From assembly GCF_024612015.1 (NCBI RefSeq), contig NZ_CP102512.1, forward strand, positions 1,426,001 to 1,490,000: a stretch of DNA of 64,000 nucleotides. Reading direction: 5' to 3'. This document shows, in pieces, positions 16,788 to 25,371 of this stretch. A model generated the notes under the pieces. That model saw only the letters and a program-made list of their open reading frames with translations, was not told the origin of the DNA and ran no database searches. The position numbers were made by a program, and so were the translations under genes. This DNA comes from Streptomyces sp. CA-210063 (GTDB taxonomy: Bacteria; Actinomycetota; Actinomycetes; Streptomycetales; Streptomycetaceae). The number at the start of each line of letters is the position of its first letter. Position 1 is the stretch's first letter.

Positions 16788-18263
16788 ATGACGTTCACCG
16801 ACAAGCAGTCAGAGCTGCCCGGAACCGGGGAGCTGTCCGCGATACCCGGGGCCGGCGAGCAACTCGTGGTGCAGGAGCCGCCGCCCGGCGTGGCCGGTGC
16901 CACCACCCACCCGGGCCTCGCCGACCTCTTCGGGCGCCCACTGCTCCGGACCGTGTGGCGGCGCCGTACGCACCGCGTGAGCCGGGGCGCCAAGGTGTCC
17001 GCCGGGACCATGACCTACACGTCCCGCAACGCGGTGCTGCCTCTCTCCGAGCTGGAGGAGGCGGTGCTCATCGCGATCACCGGCACCACGGGGCTCACCA
17101 TGCCCGACCGGCCCTTCGAGGACCCGGACGACGGCACGCCCATCATGTCCAAGCCCAACCTGACGATGGCGGGCCGCACCGCCGGGAGCCCGGACAACGC
17201 GCAGGGCACCCACTTCTTCCTCGTCAACGACACGGGCACCTACTTCCTGCGCAGGCTGGCGCCCGCGCCGGACGAGCCGTTCGACGCCGAGACCCTGGTG
17301 GCGCGGGCGCGCGAGGCGAAGGTGAAGATCCTGGACGAACGCCTGGACGTGAAGCCGAACCAGCGGGACTTCCCGGCGTACCTGGACTCGAACCGCTTCC
17401 TGTCCAACCTCCCGGGAACGACCCTGCTGTTCCCGGTGGTCGATCTCTCCCACCAGTACGTCAACGCGCTGATGTATCTGCTCACGCAGCCGGACGGGGC
17501 CCGCCCCACCCTCGTGGACGACCGCAACTTCTACCGTCCCGCCGGGGTGAGGAAGTGGGTGAGGAACGGCTTCCTCAACGGGGATCTGAAGCTGCCCCTC
17601 GGCGCCCTCGGCCCGATGCGCACCCAGATCGAGGCGGACCTGCTCCTGCAGAACCTGATGCTCACGGCCGAGGCGATGGGCCTGGGCGCCTGGATCCACG
17701 CGTCCATCAACCCGCAGATCGCCCTCGGCGACCCGAAGTTCTCCCGCGCGTACGGCAGGATGCTCGGCTTCGACTTCGTCACCCCGCGCTGGCGGCCGGC
17801 CGACATCTGGCGCTGGCACATTCCCCTGCCGAAGTACGCCAAGGTCCGCTCGCACCCGGTCCGGCTCCCCGACCCCGACGGTGGCGCCCCGCTGATCGCC
17901 GCCGCCTGTCCGCCCACGTTCGGGACCATGTCGGAGGCCGTGGAGACGATCATCAAGGAGAAGTTCGGCCCGGGCGGCGTCTACACCGACCGTGATGTCT
18001 TCGCGCGGATCTACCGGGAGGACTACGGGCAGCGCTATCTCACCGAGGCCAGTGAGTACGAGGAGCGGGTGATCGACTGCGCCCGCGACATCTGCGAGTA
18101 CATCCTCCGCACCCACGGCCGCTTCCCGGCCCACACGGACGCGATCCATGTCCCGGGCGTGTGGCTCCAGGTCCATCACGTGGAGAACGAGTACTACGAG
18201 CGGTTCTTCACGAACGGCCTCACGGACGCGCACCGGGCGCACGCCGGGGCGTGGGGTCACTAG
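16788..18263 (+). CDS. Nitroreductase-fold-like protein of unknown function
   Basis: A 491-residue protein whose middle part suggests the nitroreductase/SagB-like flavin fold: TSRNAVLPLSELEEAVLIAI near the start, and LLLQNLMLTAEAMGLGAWIH near residue 290, the segment that usually packs the FMN dimer interface. N- and C-terminal extensions of about 80 and 150 residues are not recognised; the tail carries VWLQVHHVENEYYERFF. No signal peptide or membrane segment is seen. GGGGGAAAG lies just upstream of the ATG. It follows the dioxygenase fusion by 67 bp and may work on the same lipid-derived products, but that is inference from position only. Confidence 0.5.
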   Translation: MTFTDKQSELPGTGELSAIPGAGEQLVVQEPPPGVAGATTHPGLADLFGRPLLRTVWRRRTHRVSRGAKVSAGTMTYTSRNAVLPLSELEEAVLIAITGTTGLTMPDRPFEDPDDGTPIMSKPNLTMAGRTAGSPDNAQGTHFFLVNDTGTYFLRRLAPAPDEPFDAETLVARAREAKVKILDERLDVKPNQRDFPAYLDSNRFLSNLPGTTLLFPVVDLSHQYVNALMYLLTQPDGARPTLVDDRNFYRPAGVRKWVRNGFLNGDLKLPLGALGPMRTQIEADLLLQNLMLTAEAMGLGAWIHASINPQIALGDPKFSRAYGRMLGFDFVTPRWRPADIWRWHIPLPKYAKVRSHPVRLPDPDGGAPLIAAACPPTFGTMSEAVETIIKEKFGPGGVYTDRDVFARIYREDYGQRYLTEASEYEERVIDCARDICEYILRTHGRFPAHTDAIHVPGVWLQVHHVENEYYERFFTNGLTDAHRAHAGAWGH

Positions 18264-18297
18264 CGGCCGGGTCACCAGCGGCCGGTCACCAGCGGCC
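18255..18297. repeat. 14-bp repeat, three copies, overlapping a stop codon
   Basis: GGTCAC(T/C)AGCGGCC occurs at 18255, 18270 and 18284. The TAG stop of the preceding gene lies in the first copy, which has T where the others have C; reversion would extend that protein. Confidence 0.85.
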
Positions 18298-18310
18298 GGG
18301 GGTGTCGGAC

Positions 18311-18342
18311 GGGATCCGGCCAGGAACGTGGGGCCGGATCCC
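18311..18342 (+). terminator. Hairpin terminator
   Basis: A perfect 11-bp inverted repeat, GGGATCCGGCC and its complement, with a ten-base loop, lies 47 bp after the nitroreductase-like gene. A TTGACA six bases downstream (18348-18353) could be a -35 element, but it is too close to the proposed start of the next gene. Confidence 0.65.
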
Positions 18343-18381
18343 GGTAGTTGACAGGTACAAGTGTTCCGGGTGAGATTCCCG

Positions 18382-19851
18382 GTGATGATGATCAACGATC
18401 TGACGGCGGCCGAGCGGCGGGTCTGGGACGCGTTTCCCCTGGGCGCGGCGGTGGATTTCACCACCGCCGGGGAAGAGGACGCCGCAGCGGGAGACGACGC
18501 CGAGTGGGGCCCGGAGCGGACAGTGCGGGCCCGGGTGCTGCGGGCGTTGCTGCTCACCGCTCCCCAGGAGGAGGGCGAGGTCGCCGCTCTCAAGATCGAG
18601 GGCGCCCGGATCACCGGCAGACTGGACCTGAAGTACGCGACGGTCGACAGCGTCGTCCGGCTGAGCGACTGCCGCTTCGACGAGGTTCCCGACTTCTCCG
18701 GCGCGCAGTTCACTTACCTCAACCTCACCAAGTCCGTGTTTCCCGGCCTGCGTTCGGCACGCATGCGGGTCGACGGCGGGCTGCGGCTGACGGAGTGCCG
18801 GTTCCGGGGGCCGGTCAGACTCACCGGGGCGCAGATCTCCGGGACCCTCTTCATGGAGCGGGCCGAGTTCACCGCGCCGGACGACGAGCCCGCGCTGCGG
18901 CTCAACCAGGCGGAGATCGGCGAGGAGTTGTGCGCTCCCGGGCTACGCGCGAACGGCGAGGTCCAGCTCGGCGGTGCCCATGTCGCCGGCGCGGTCGACC
19001 TGAGGCGCTGCCGGCTGCACCGGCCCGGCGGCACCGCCCTGAGCGCCGCGACACTCGCCACCGAGTCGGATGTCGTGCTGCGGCACGCGGACGTACGCGG
19101 CCGGGTCGAGTTGCGCGGCGCCCGGGTGGGCAGCCGGCTGGAGCTGTCGTACGCGCGGCTGTCGAACCCCGGTGGTATGGCGCTGCGGGTGAGCAGTTGT
19201 GTCATCAGCGAACTGTGGCTGCGCAACGGCCCTCCGATGGAGGGTGTCCTCAACATGCGCCGCGCCCAGATAGAGGTGCTGTTCGTGGAGCCGGACATGC
19301 TGCCGGACCAGGTCCTCCTGAACAGCCTCACCTACACCTCCCTCATCCCGCACGAGCCCGCCCAGCGGCGGCTGCCCATGCTGGAGCGGGACGGTGAGGT
19401 GTATCTGCCGTACTCCTACGAGCAGTTGACCGCCGCGTACCGCAGGATCGGTGACGACGACGCCGCCCGGCGCGTGCAGCTCGCCAAGCAGCGCCGCCAT
19501 CGCGCCACGCTCCGCTGGCACGGGCGGCTCTGGGGGTACGCCCAGGACGCCGCCGTCGGCTACGGCTTCCGCCCGCTGCGCGCGGCCGTCTGGCTGCTGT
19601 CGCTGATGGCAGTGGGCTCGGTGGCGTACGCGGTGCGGCCGCCGAGCCCGCTCAAGGCGGACGAGGCCCCGGAGTTCAACCCCGTCTTCTACACCCTCGA
19701 CCTGCTCCTCCCGATCATCGACTTCGGGCAGGAGCGGGCGTACGCACCCGACGGCTGGTCGCAGTGGCTGTCGTACGTCCTCGTCATCACCGGCTGGATT
19801 CTGGCGACCACGGTCGTCACGGGTGTGACGCGTACGGTCAGCCGTCAGTGA
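18382..19851 (+). CDS. Membrane protein with pentapeptide-like beta-helix region
   Basis: About 489 residues. Roughly residues 75-310 are a series of short beta-helix turns with recurring ALxLxxAxIxGxLxL patterns (for example IEGARITGRLDLKYA, LTGAQISGTLFMERA, LRGARVGSRLELSYA), similar to pentapeptide-repeat proteins. The C-terminal 150 residues hold a basic segment, one membrane helix (AAVWLLSLMAVGSVAYAV), a loop with PIIDFGQERAYAP, and a last helix (YVLVITGWILATTVVTGVT). Streptomyces homologues are often named membrane-associated oxidoreductase, but no cofactor motif is visible. Start choice is open among GTG 18382, ATG 18385 and ATG 18388; GGGTGA at 18368 favours 18382. Confidence 0.65.
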   Translation: MMMINDLTAAERRVWDAFPLGAAVDFTTAGEEDAAAGDDAEWGPERTVRARVLRALLLTAPQEEGEVAALKIEGARITGRLDLKYATVDSVVRLSDCRFDEVPDFSGAQFTYLNLTKSVFPGLRSARMRVDGGLRLTECRFRGPVRLTGAQISGTLFMERAEFTAPDDEPALRLNQAEIGEELCAPGLRANGEVQLGGAHVAGAVDLRRCRLHRPGGTALSAATLATESDVVLRHADVRGRVELRGARVGSRLELSYARLSNPGGMALRVSSCVISELWLRNGPPMEGVLNMRRAQIEVLFVEPDMLPDQVLLNSLTYTSLIPHEPAQRRLPMLERDGEVYLPYSYEQLTAAYRRIGDDDAARRVQLAKQRRHRATLRWHGRLWGYAQDAAVGYGFRPLRAAVWLLSLMAVGSVAYAVRPPSPLKADEAPEFNPVFYTLDLLLPIIDFGQERAYAPDGWSQWLSYVLVITGWILATTVVTGVTRTVSRQ

Positions 19852-19857
19852 CTCCGC

Positions 19858-21648
19858 TTACCTGACCGGCCGTTGGACGTGCTGGGCGGCGAGCCGCACG
19901 GGCGCGTTCTGCGCGCCGTAGCCCTTGTAGTCGCCGTCCCGCTGGACGAGTTCGAAGAAGACCCGGCCGACGGTCTCGGTGTAGCAGTGGCGGAACTCGC
20001 CGTCCACGTCACGGTCGTAGAGGATGCCGAGTTCGCGGTACGTCTCCAGCTCGCCGTCGGCGAACGCGAACCGTGCGGCCAGGTCGTCGTAGTAGTTCGC
20101 GGGGACGGCCAGCAGCCGGCCCCCGGCCGCGCGGAAGGCGCGGGCGGCGGCGACGACGTCGTCCGTGGTGAGGGCGATGTGCTGGGCGCGGGCGGTGTCG
20201 TCGGTCGGGGCGGGGCCGACGCTGAGGGCGATCCGGACGCTGCCGTCCTCGTTGGTCACCGGCCGGCTGCGGAACAGGCCGTAGGGGTCGGCGACGTCGA
20301 CGCTCTCGCTGGCGTGGAGGCCGAGCACCGTGCGGTGGAAGAGGGCCGCCTCGTCGAACTGGTGCCAGGGCTGGGTCAGGGCGAGGTGGTCGACGCGGTG
20401 GACGTGGCCCGCGGCCTGCGTGTGTTCCACGGGCCGGAAGTCCCCGGTCCAGCTGGGGAGTTCGGGACGGTCCGTCGCGCAGAAGAAGAGTTCCGTGCCG
20501 TCGGGCGCGGCCACGGCGTCCAGCGGCGCGTCCTCGGCTGCCCGACGCCTCGGCAGGACCGGCGCGAGCAGGGCCTCGGCGCGGCGGGCGGCGCCGGCCG
20601 GGTCCGGTGACTCCAGTCCGATCGCGGCGAGCTGGGTGCCGTCGCGCCGGGCGGCCGGGCCGGTGTTGACCAGCACCCGCGCCTCACCCTGCTGCCACAG
20701 GTCCACCGGCTTGCTGCGGTGCCGGGCCGTGCGGGCGAAGCCGAGCGCACCGAGCAGCGCGCCCACCGGTTCGGCGTCCGGCGTGACGAGCTCGGTGAAG
20801 GCGACACCCGTGGGCACCACACGCTCCGGCAGCGCGGTGATGCCCGCCGACTCCTGGAGCATCAGCAGCGAGCGGTGGGCGTCCACGGCGGTGGGCCCGG
20901 CCTCGGCCTGCCGGAAGACGTCGTTGAACACCTCCAGGGACAGCGGCCCGTCGTACCCGGCCGCCATGACGTGCTTGACCAGGCCGGTGACATCGAAGCC
21001 GCCCTGTCCCGGGAAACACCGGTAGTGCCGGCTCCACTGCAACACGTCCATCGCCATCAGCGGCGCGTCGGCCAGCTGGAGGAAGAAGATCTTCTCGCCG
21101 GGGATGTCCTCGATCGCCTTGGGGTCGGACCCCCGGGCGAGGATGTGGAAGCTGTCCAGGCAGGTGCCGAGCGCGGGGTGATCGGCCGCCTCCACGATGC
21201 GCCACGCATGGTCGTACGTACTGACGTGCCGCCCCCAAGCCAGCGCCTCGTACGCGACTCGGATGCCGAACTCCTGAGCCAGACCGGCCAGTTGGCGCAG
21301 GTGGTACGCGGCGAGCGCGTCGTCGTCCTCGGCGAGCGGGTGGACGCTGGAGCAGACGAGAACCGTGTCGACGCCAAGCCGGCCCATCAGCTCGAACTTG
21401 TGCCGGGCACGCCGGAGATTGCTGTCGAACACCTCCGCCGGCACGGCCTCGATGTCCCGCATCGGCTGATAGAGGTCGATGCTCAGCCCCAGATCCGCAC
21501 AGCGAGCCCGGATCTCCTCGGGAGTGAGAGGACTGGCGAGCAGATCGTTCTCGAAGATCTCCACCCCGTCGAAGCCCGCCCTCGCGGCGGCCGTGAGCTT
21601 CTCGGTGAGGGACCCACTGAGGGAGACGGTGGCGATGGATGTACGCAT
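19858..21648 (-). CDS. quiC1: 3-dehydroshikimate dehydratase, QuiC1 type
   Basis: A 596-residue two-domain enzyme. The N-terminal 290 residues are a sugar-isomerase-like TIM barrel (MRTSIATVSLSGSL, GFDGVEIFENDLLAS) with metal ligands visible in VAYEALAWGRH (Glu), CLDSFHIL (Asp), FLQLADAP (Gln) and LSLEVFND (Glu). The C-terminal 300 residues are a VOC/4-hydroxyphenylpyruvate-dioxygenase-like half. This layout is that of QuiC1 proteins, which dehydrate 3-dehydroshikimate to protocatechuate. It ends head to tail behind the shikimate dehydrogenase gene in the same direction, so the pair would turn shikimate into protocatechuate. The ATG follows GGAGCC upstream. Ends six bases from the converging membrane protein gene. 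Confidence 0.88.
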   Translation of the reverse strand: MRTSIATVSLSGSLTEKLTAAARAGFDGVEIFENDLLASPLTPEEIRARCADLGLSIDLYQPMRDIEAVPAEVFDSNLRRARHKFELMGRLGVDTVLVCSSVHPLAEDDDALAAYHLRQLAGLAQEFGIRVAYEALAWGRHVSTYDHAWRIVEAADHPALGTCLDSFHILARGSDPKAIEDIPGEKIFFLQLADAPLMAMDVLQWSRHYRCFPGQGGFDVTGLVKHVMAAGYDGPLSLEVFNDVFRQAEAGPTAVDAHRSLLMLQESAGITALPERVVPTGVAFTELVTPDAEPVGALLGALGFARTARHRSKPVDLWQQGEARVLVNTGPAARRDGTQLAAIGLESPDPAGAARRAEALLAPVLPRRRAAEDAPLDAVAAPDGTELFFCATDRPELPSWTGDFRPVEHTQAAGHVHRVDHLALTQPWHQFDEAALFHRTVLGLHASESVDVADPYGLFRSRPVTNEDGSVRIALSVGPAPTDDTARAQHIALTTDDVVAAARAFRAAGGRLLAVPANYYDDLAARFAFADGELETYRELGILYDRDVDGEFRHCYTETVGRVFFELVQRDGDYKGYGAQNAPVRLAAQHVQRPVR

Positions 21649-21667
21649 GGGGGGCTCCTTGGGGACT

Positions 21668-21757
21668 CACTCGCGCCCCAGTTCTTTGAGGGGCGCGGGG
21701 CGAGACATTGTGCGGCTCTGCCGCGTGGGCGCGATCAGCCACGAACAACCCGCAGCC
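21668..21757 (-). repeat. Copy 2 of the dispersed GC-rich intergenic repeat
   Basis: Read on the minus strand it runs GGCTGCGGGTTGTTCGTGGC, then GCGCCCACGCGGCAGAGCCG, then GCCCCGCGCCCCTCAAAGA. It closely matches the plus-strand copy near 29.9 kb, including the long left part. It fills the gap between two codirectional genes of the shikimate module, and its 8-bp stem (CGCGCCCC/GGGGCGCG) may attenuate transcription. Confidence 0.8.
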
Positions 21758-21784
21758 GAAACTCAGACCTACCTCGCACGGCGC

Positions 21785-22684
21785 TCAGTTGGGGACACCA
21801 GCGACACCGGCCAACTCGGAGATGTCCGCCAACATCCGCGAGGCGTCCGGCTCACGCCCGGTGAACAACCGAAACGCATCCACCGCCTGGAACACCGCCA
21901 TCCCTCCCCCATCCAGCGTGGCGCAGCCCACCGCCCTCGCGGCTCGCAGCAGCTCCGTCTCCAGCGGCCGGTACACCACCTCCGCCACCCACAGCCCGGG
22001 ATGCAGCAACTCGGCGGCGAAGGGCAGACCAGGATGCGCCGCCATCCCCGTCGGCGTCGCGTGGACGACCCCGTCGGCCGCGCCCAGCAGCGCCGGCAGC
22101 GCGTCCGGCGTCGCCGCGGCGGCCCGCCCCGGACCGAAGTGCCGGTTGAGGGAGGCGGCGAGGTCGGTCGCCCGGTCGGGCATCGCGTCGACGACGGTGA
22201 CGTGCTCCGCGCCGAGCGTGAGCGTGGCGTGCGCGACAGCCGCGCCCGCGCCCCCGGCGCCCAGCTGCACCACCTTCTCCAGCGGGGCGTCGGGCAGGCC
22301 GCGGGCGAAGGACGCGGCGAAGCCGGTGACGTCCGTGTTGTGGCCGACGGCGCGGCCGCCCTCGAAGACGACGGTGTTGACCGCGCCGAGCGCGGCGGCC
22401 TGCGGAGCGAGCGCGTCGAGGTGCTCGATGACGAGCTGCTTGCAGGGGTGGGTGATGTTCAGCCCGTCGAAACCCAGGTCACGGGCGGCGCGTACGAGAT
22501 CGCCCACCGCCTCCGGGCCGACCCCGAGGTCGTCGATGTCGATCAACCGGTACAGATAGCGCAGACCCTGCCGGTCGGCCTCCCGCTCGTGCAGGGCGGG
22601 GCTGAGCGAGGGCCCGATTCCGGAGCCGATCAGGCCGACGAGATACGAGTCCTGCGAGGAGACAGGGTTCGAGACCTTGGGCAC
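21785..22684 (-). CDS. aroE: Shikimate/quinate dehydrogenase (AroE family, catabolic type)
   Basis: A 299-residue AroE-family oxidoreductase. The substrate-binding segments are GSGIGPSLSPALHE and GLNITHPCKQ (catalytic lysine), with NTDVTGFAASF and the cofactor loop VQLGAGGAGAAVAHA. The C-terminal part has DGGGMAVFQAVDAFRLFTG. The GLNITHPCKQ form is typical of quinate/shikimate dehydrogenases of actinobacteria, which work in catabolism with NAD+, rather than of biosynthetic AroE with VTIPFK. Its neighbour dehydrates the next intermediate, supporting a catabolic role. A palindrome 22 bases upstream of the start, shared with the divergent TetR gene, probably controls it. Confidence 0.87.
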   Translation of the reverse strand: MPKVSNPVSSQDSYLVGLIGSGIGPSLSPALHEREADRQGLRYLYRLIDIDDLGVGPEAVGDLVRAARDLGFDGLNITHPCKQLVIEHLDALAPQAAALGAVNTVVFEGGRAVGHNTDVTGFAASFARGLPDAPLEKVVQLGAGGAGAAVAHATLTLGAEHVTVVDAMPDRATDLAASLNRHFGPGRAAAATPDALPALLGAADGVVHATPTGMAAHPGLPFAAELLHPGLWVAEVVYRPLETELLRAARAVGCATLDGGGMAVFQAVDAFRLFTGREPDASRMLADISELAGVAGVPN

Positions 22685-22705
22685 GGCGGGGCCTCCTGAG
22701 CGGCT

Positions 22706-22731
22706 ACTAATGTACGAACTAGTACGTTAGT
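22706..22731. promoter_or_regulatory. Probable TetR operator in the aroE/tetR divergent region
   Basis: ACTAATGTAC and GTACGTTAGT are inverted repeats (9 of 10 matching) with a six-base spacer. It lies directly in front of the shikimate dehydrogenase gene and between divergent genes, the usual place for autoregulation by the TetR protein. A related half-site pair occurs before the transporter gene. Confidence 0.7.
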
Positions 22732-22803
22732 CATAGCAGCCGAGGTCGAGCATGGGAAGCCCTGTTCGCGAACGCGAGCGGGAACGCGCACCGAGCCGAT
22801 CCG

Positions 22804-22837
22804 CGCGGGCTTCTACAATCCGCGGGCTTCTACAATC
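22804..22837. repeat. Perfect 17-bp tandem direct repeat
   Basis: CGCGGGCTTCTACAATC occurs twice back to back, 33 bp upstream of the TetR start. CTACAAT resembles a -10 element in each copy, so the repeat may duplicate a promoter box. Confidence 0.8.
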
Positions 22838-22869
22838 GCGGTCACTGGCCCCTTGCCCGAAGGAACCCG

Positions 22870-23535
22870 ATGACCAGCGTCGAAGAACCGGCACGACCGA
22901 ACGGGCGCATCCGTGACGCCGCCCGCACCAAGGCCGAGATCCTCGACGTCGCGACCAAGGAGTTCGCCCGTTCCGGATTCGCCGGGGCCCGGGTCGACGA
23001 GATCGCCGCCCGCACCCGCACCACGAAGCGGATGATCTACTACTACTTCGGCGGCAAGGAGCAGCTGTTCACCGCTGTGCTGGAGCGGGCGTACTCCGTG
23101 ATCCGGCAGACCGAGCAGGAGCTGGACGTCGAGCATCTGGACCCGGTCGCGGCCATCCGCCGGCTGGCCGAGGTGACGTTCGACCACCACGAGGCGCACC
23201 CCGACTTCATCCGTCTGGTCAGCATCGAGAACATCCACGAGGCCGAGCACATCGCCTCCTCCGAGATGCTCGGCAAGATCGGTTCGCCCGCGCTGGACGT
23301 GATCCGCCGGATCCTGGAGTCGGGCCGGAAGTCGGGCCTGTTCACGGCGGACGTCGACGCCGTCGACCTGCACGCGATGATCAGCGCCTTCTGCTTCTTC
23401 CGGGTCGCCAACCGGCACACCTTCGGTGCCCTCTTCGGCCGCGATCTGGTCGATCCCGGTCAGCGCGAGCACTACCGCACGATGCTCGGCGACATGGTGA
23501 TCGCGTACCTGACGGCGGACCGCGCGACAGACTGA
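22870..23535 (+). CDS. TetR-family regulator of the shikimate module
   Basis: A 221-residue regulator. The helix-turn-helix is AARTKAEILDVATKEFARSG, then ARVDEIAARTRTTKRMIYYYFGGKEQLFTAVLE. The remainder is a helical ligand domain of TetR_C type. It is divergent from aroE-quiC1 and precedes the transporter, so it most likely represses this module and is relieved by an aromatic precursor such as shikimate or quinate; the ligand is inferred from context. GCCCGAAGGAACCC gives a ribosome binding site before the ATG. The stop codon lies inside a 24-bp tandem repeat. Confidence 0.9.
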   Translation: MTSVEEPARPNGRIRDAARTKAEILDVATKEFARSGFAGARVDEIAARTRTTKRMIYYYFGGKEQLFTAVLERAYSVIRQTEQELDVEHLDPVAAIRRLAEVTFDHHEAHPDFIRLVSIENIHEAEHIASSEMLGKIGSPALDVIRRILESGRKSGLFTADVDAVDLHAMISAFCFFRVANRHTFGALFGRDLVDPGQREHYRTMLGDMVIAYLTADRATD

Positions 23536-23587
23536 GGACACAGCCGTCCGACGGACTGAGGACACAGCCGTCCGACGGACTGAGGCC
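23530..23587. repeat. 24-bp tandem repeat, 2.4 copies, overlapping the tetR stop
   Basis: The unit GACTGAGGACACAGCCGTCC+GACG starts at 23530 and 23554, with a partial third copy at 23578. The first copy contains the TGA stop; GTCCGACGGAC in each unit can fold into a small stem. Confidence 0.85.
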
Positions 23588-23703
23588 ACGGCGGCGCGGC
23601 GAGCGGTCCCGGCCGGGTCTCGGCCGGATCTCGCCGGGAAGATCCTTCGACGACACCCCTTGACACCCGGGAAACGTGGGCGCAACATCCGTAGCCAACC
23701 GCT

Positions 23704-23725
23704 ACTAACTATCCAGTGCGTTAAT
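23704..23725. promoter_or_regulatory. Possible second operator before the shikimate transporter gene
   Basis: ACTAAC and GTTAAT half-sites, preceded by GCT as at 22703, resemble the divergent-region operator, but the distance between halves is four bases shorter. It could be a weaker site or chance. Confidence 0.35.
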
Positions 23726-23865
23726 TAGCCGGGTAGCACCCGGCGCGGCCGCCCCATCACCCCGGGGGTCCGGCTCCCTCCCCCACCCCGCTTTGCCCTG
23801 CCTTGCCTTGCTTTTCTCCGCTTCACTCCCCTCTCATTGGGGGAGATCCCTCGAAGGAGCACGCC

Positions 23866-25206
23866 GTGTCCGTCCCCGCCGCACCGCCCGGCCAGCCCAA
23901 AAAGGCCGCTACGGCCGCCTGGATCGGCAGCGCCCTGGAGTACTACGACTTCTTCATCTACGGCAGCGCCGCCGCCCTGATCTTCCCGACGGTCTTCTTC
24001 GACGAGTCCGACCCGGCCACCGCGACCCTGCTGTCGCTGGCGACGTTCGGTGTCGCGTACGCGGCGCGGCCGATCGGCGCGCTCTTCCTCGGGCACTTCG
24101 GCGACCGGCTGGGCCGCAAGAAGATCATGGTCTTCACGCTGATCCTGATGGGTCTGTCGACCTTCCTCATCGGCTGTCTGCCCACCCGCGACCAGGTCGG
24201 CACCCTCGCCCCGGTCCTCCTGGTGATGTGCCGTGTCCTGCAGGGCATCTCGGCGGCCGGTGAGCAGGCGAGCGCCAACTCCATGACGCTGGAACACGCG
24301 CCGTCGGACCGGCGCGGCTTCTTCACCAGCTTCACCCTCAGCGGCACCCAGGGCGGGCAGCTGCTCGCCACCCTGGTCTTCATCCCGATCGCCGCGCTCC
24401 CCGAGGACCAGCTGCTGTCGTGGGGCTGGCGCGTCCCGTTCTGGATGAGCATCGCGGTCGCCGTCGTCGGCTACGTCATCCGCCGCACGCTGGAGGAGAC
24501 CCCGGCCTTCACCCAGCAGACCGAGTCCGAGGGCGTCGCCAAGCTACCGCTGGTCGTGCTGATGCGCGAGCACTGGGCGGACGTGCTGCGGGTGGTCGCG
24601 GGCGCGCTGGTCGCCTCGGTCTCCACGATCTTCACGGTGTGGGCGCTGGCGTACGGCACGAGCGAGTCGGTCGGCCTGTCCCGTTCCTCCATGCTGTGGG
24701 TGGGCGCGCTCGCCAACCTGGTGGCGCTCGGCGCGATCCCGCTGTGGGCCACGCTCTCCGACCGCATCGGCCGCCGCCCGGTGTTCCTGATCGGCGCGGC
24801 CGGCAGCGCGGTGATGATGTTCGTCTACCTGTGGGCGATCTCCACCGGCGCCTACCCGCTGGTCCTGATCCTCGGCATCGTCACCTTCGGTGTCGTCTAC
24901 AGCGCCGCGAACGGCATCTGGCCCTCCTTCTACGGCGAGATGTTCTCCACCCGGGTCCGTCTGTCCGGCATGGCCATCGGCACCCAGATCGGCTTCGCCA
25001 TCGCCGGTTTCGCCGTCACCTTCGCCGCACAGATCGCCGGCCCGGACGGAGACGACTGGTTCGCCGTGGCCCTCTTCACCACGGCCCTGTGTATCCCGCC
25101 GGTCCTGGCCGCCCTCACGGCACGCGAGACCCACAAGATCCCGACCGAACTCCTCGGCACCCGCGCACCGCGCGAGAAGAACGACCGGGAGCGCGTCGCG
25201 GCCTGA
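23866..25206 (+). CDS. MHS-family MFS transporter, probable shikimate/quinate uptake permease
   Basis: A 446-residue, 12-helix transporter of the metabolite:H+ symporter group (ShiA/KgtP/ProP). Signature segments are AAWIGSALEYYDFFIYGSAAALIFPTVFF cut across helix 1, GHFGDRLGRKK between helices 2 and 3, and LQGISAAGEQASANSMTLEH in helix 4. The GTG at 23866 is preceded by GAAGGAG with a six-base spacing; the upstream ATG in the same frame lacks this. Its place beside aroE, quiC1 and their TetR suggests proton-driven import of shikimate or quinate. A clean hairpin terminator follows. Confidence 0.88.
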   Translation: MSVPAAPPGQPKKAATAAWIGSALEYYDFFIYGSAAALIFPTVFFDESDPATATLLSLATFGVAYAARPIGALFLGHFGDRLGRKKIMVFTLILMGLSTFLIGCLPTRDQVGTLAPVLLVMCRVLQGISAAGEQASANSMTLEHAPSDRRGFFTSFTLSGTQGGQLLATLVFIPIAALPEDQLLSWGWRVPFWMSIAVAVVGYVIRRTLEETPAFTQQTESEGVAKLPLVVLMREHWADVLRVVAGALVASVSTIFTVWALAYGTSESVGLSRSSMLWVGALANLVALGAIPLWATLSDRIGRRPVFLIGAAGSAVMMFVYLWAISTGAYPLVLILGIVTFGVVYSAANGIWPSFYGEMFSTRVRLSGMAIGTQIGFAIAGFAVTFAAQIAGPDGDDWFAVALFTTALCIPPVLAALTARETHKIPTELLGTRAPREKNDRERVAA

Positions 25207-25231
25207 GCCCCGACGAGCGACACGACCGAGT

Positions 25232-25257
25232 CCCCGGACACCCCGAGGTGTCCGGGG
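25232..25257 (+). terminator. Hairpin terminator of the shikimate module
   Basis: A perfect 11-bp stem, CCCCGGACACC and its complement, with a four-base loop, 26 bp after the transporter stop. Confidence 0.85.
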
Positions 25258-25371
25258 ATTCGTGCGTGGCGGCGGGCACCGCGAGAGCGACCCCGACGCG
25301 AAGAGCCGTACAGGTCGGGGGCATGATGGCCGGACTGCCGCGTCCATGCGGCACTGCTGTCAGGGGGAAGA

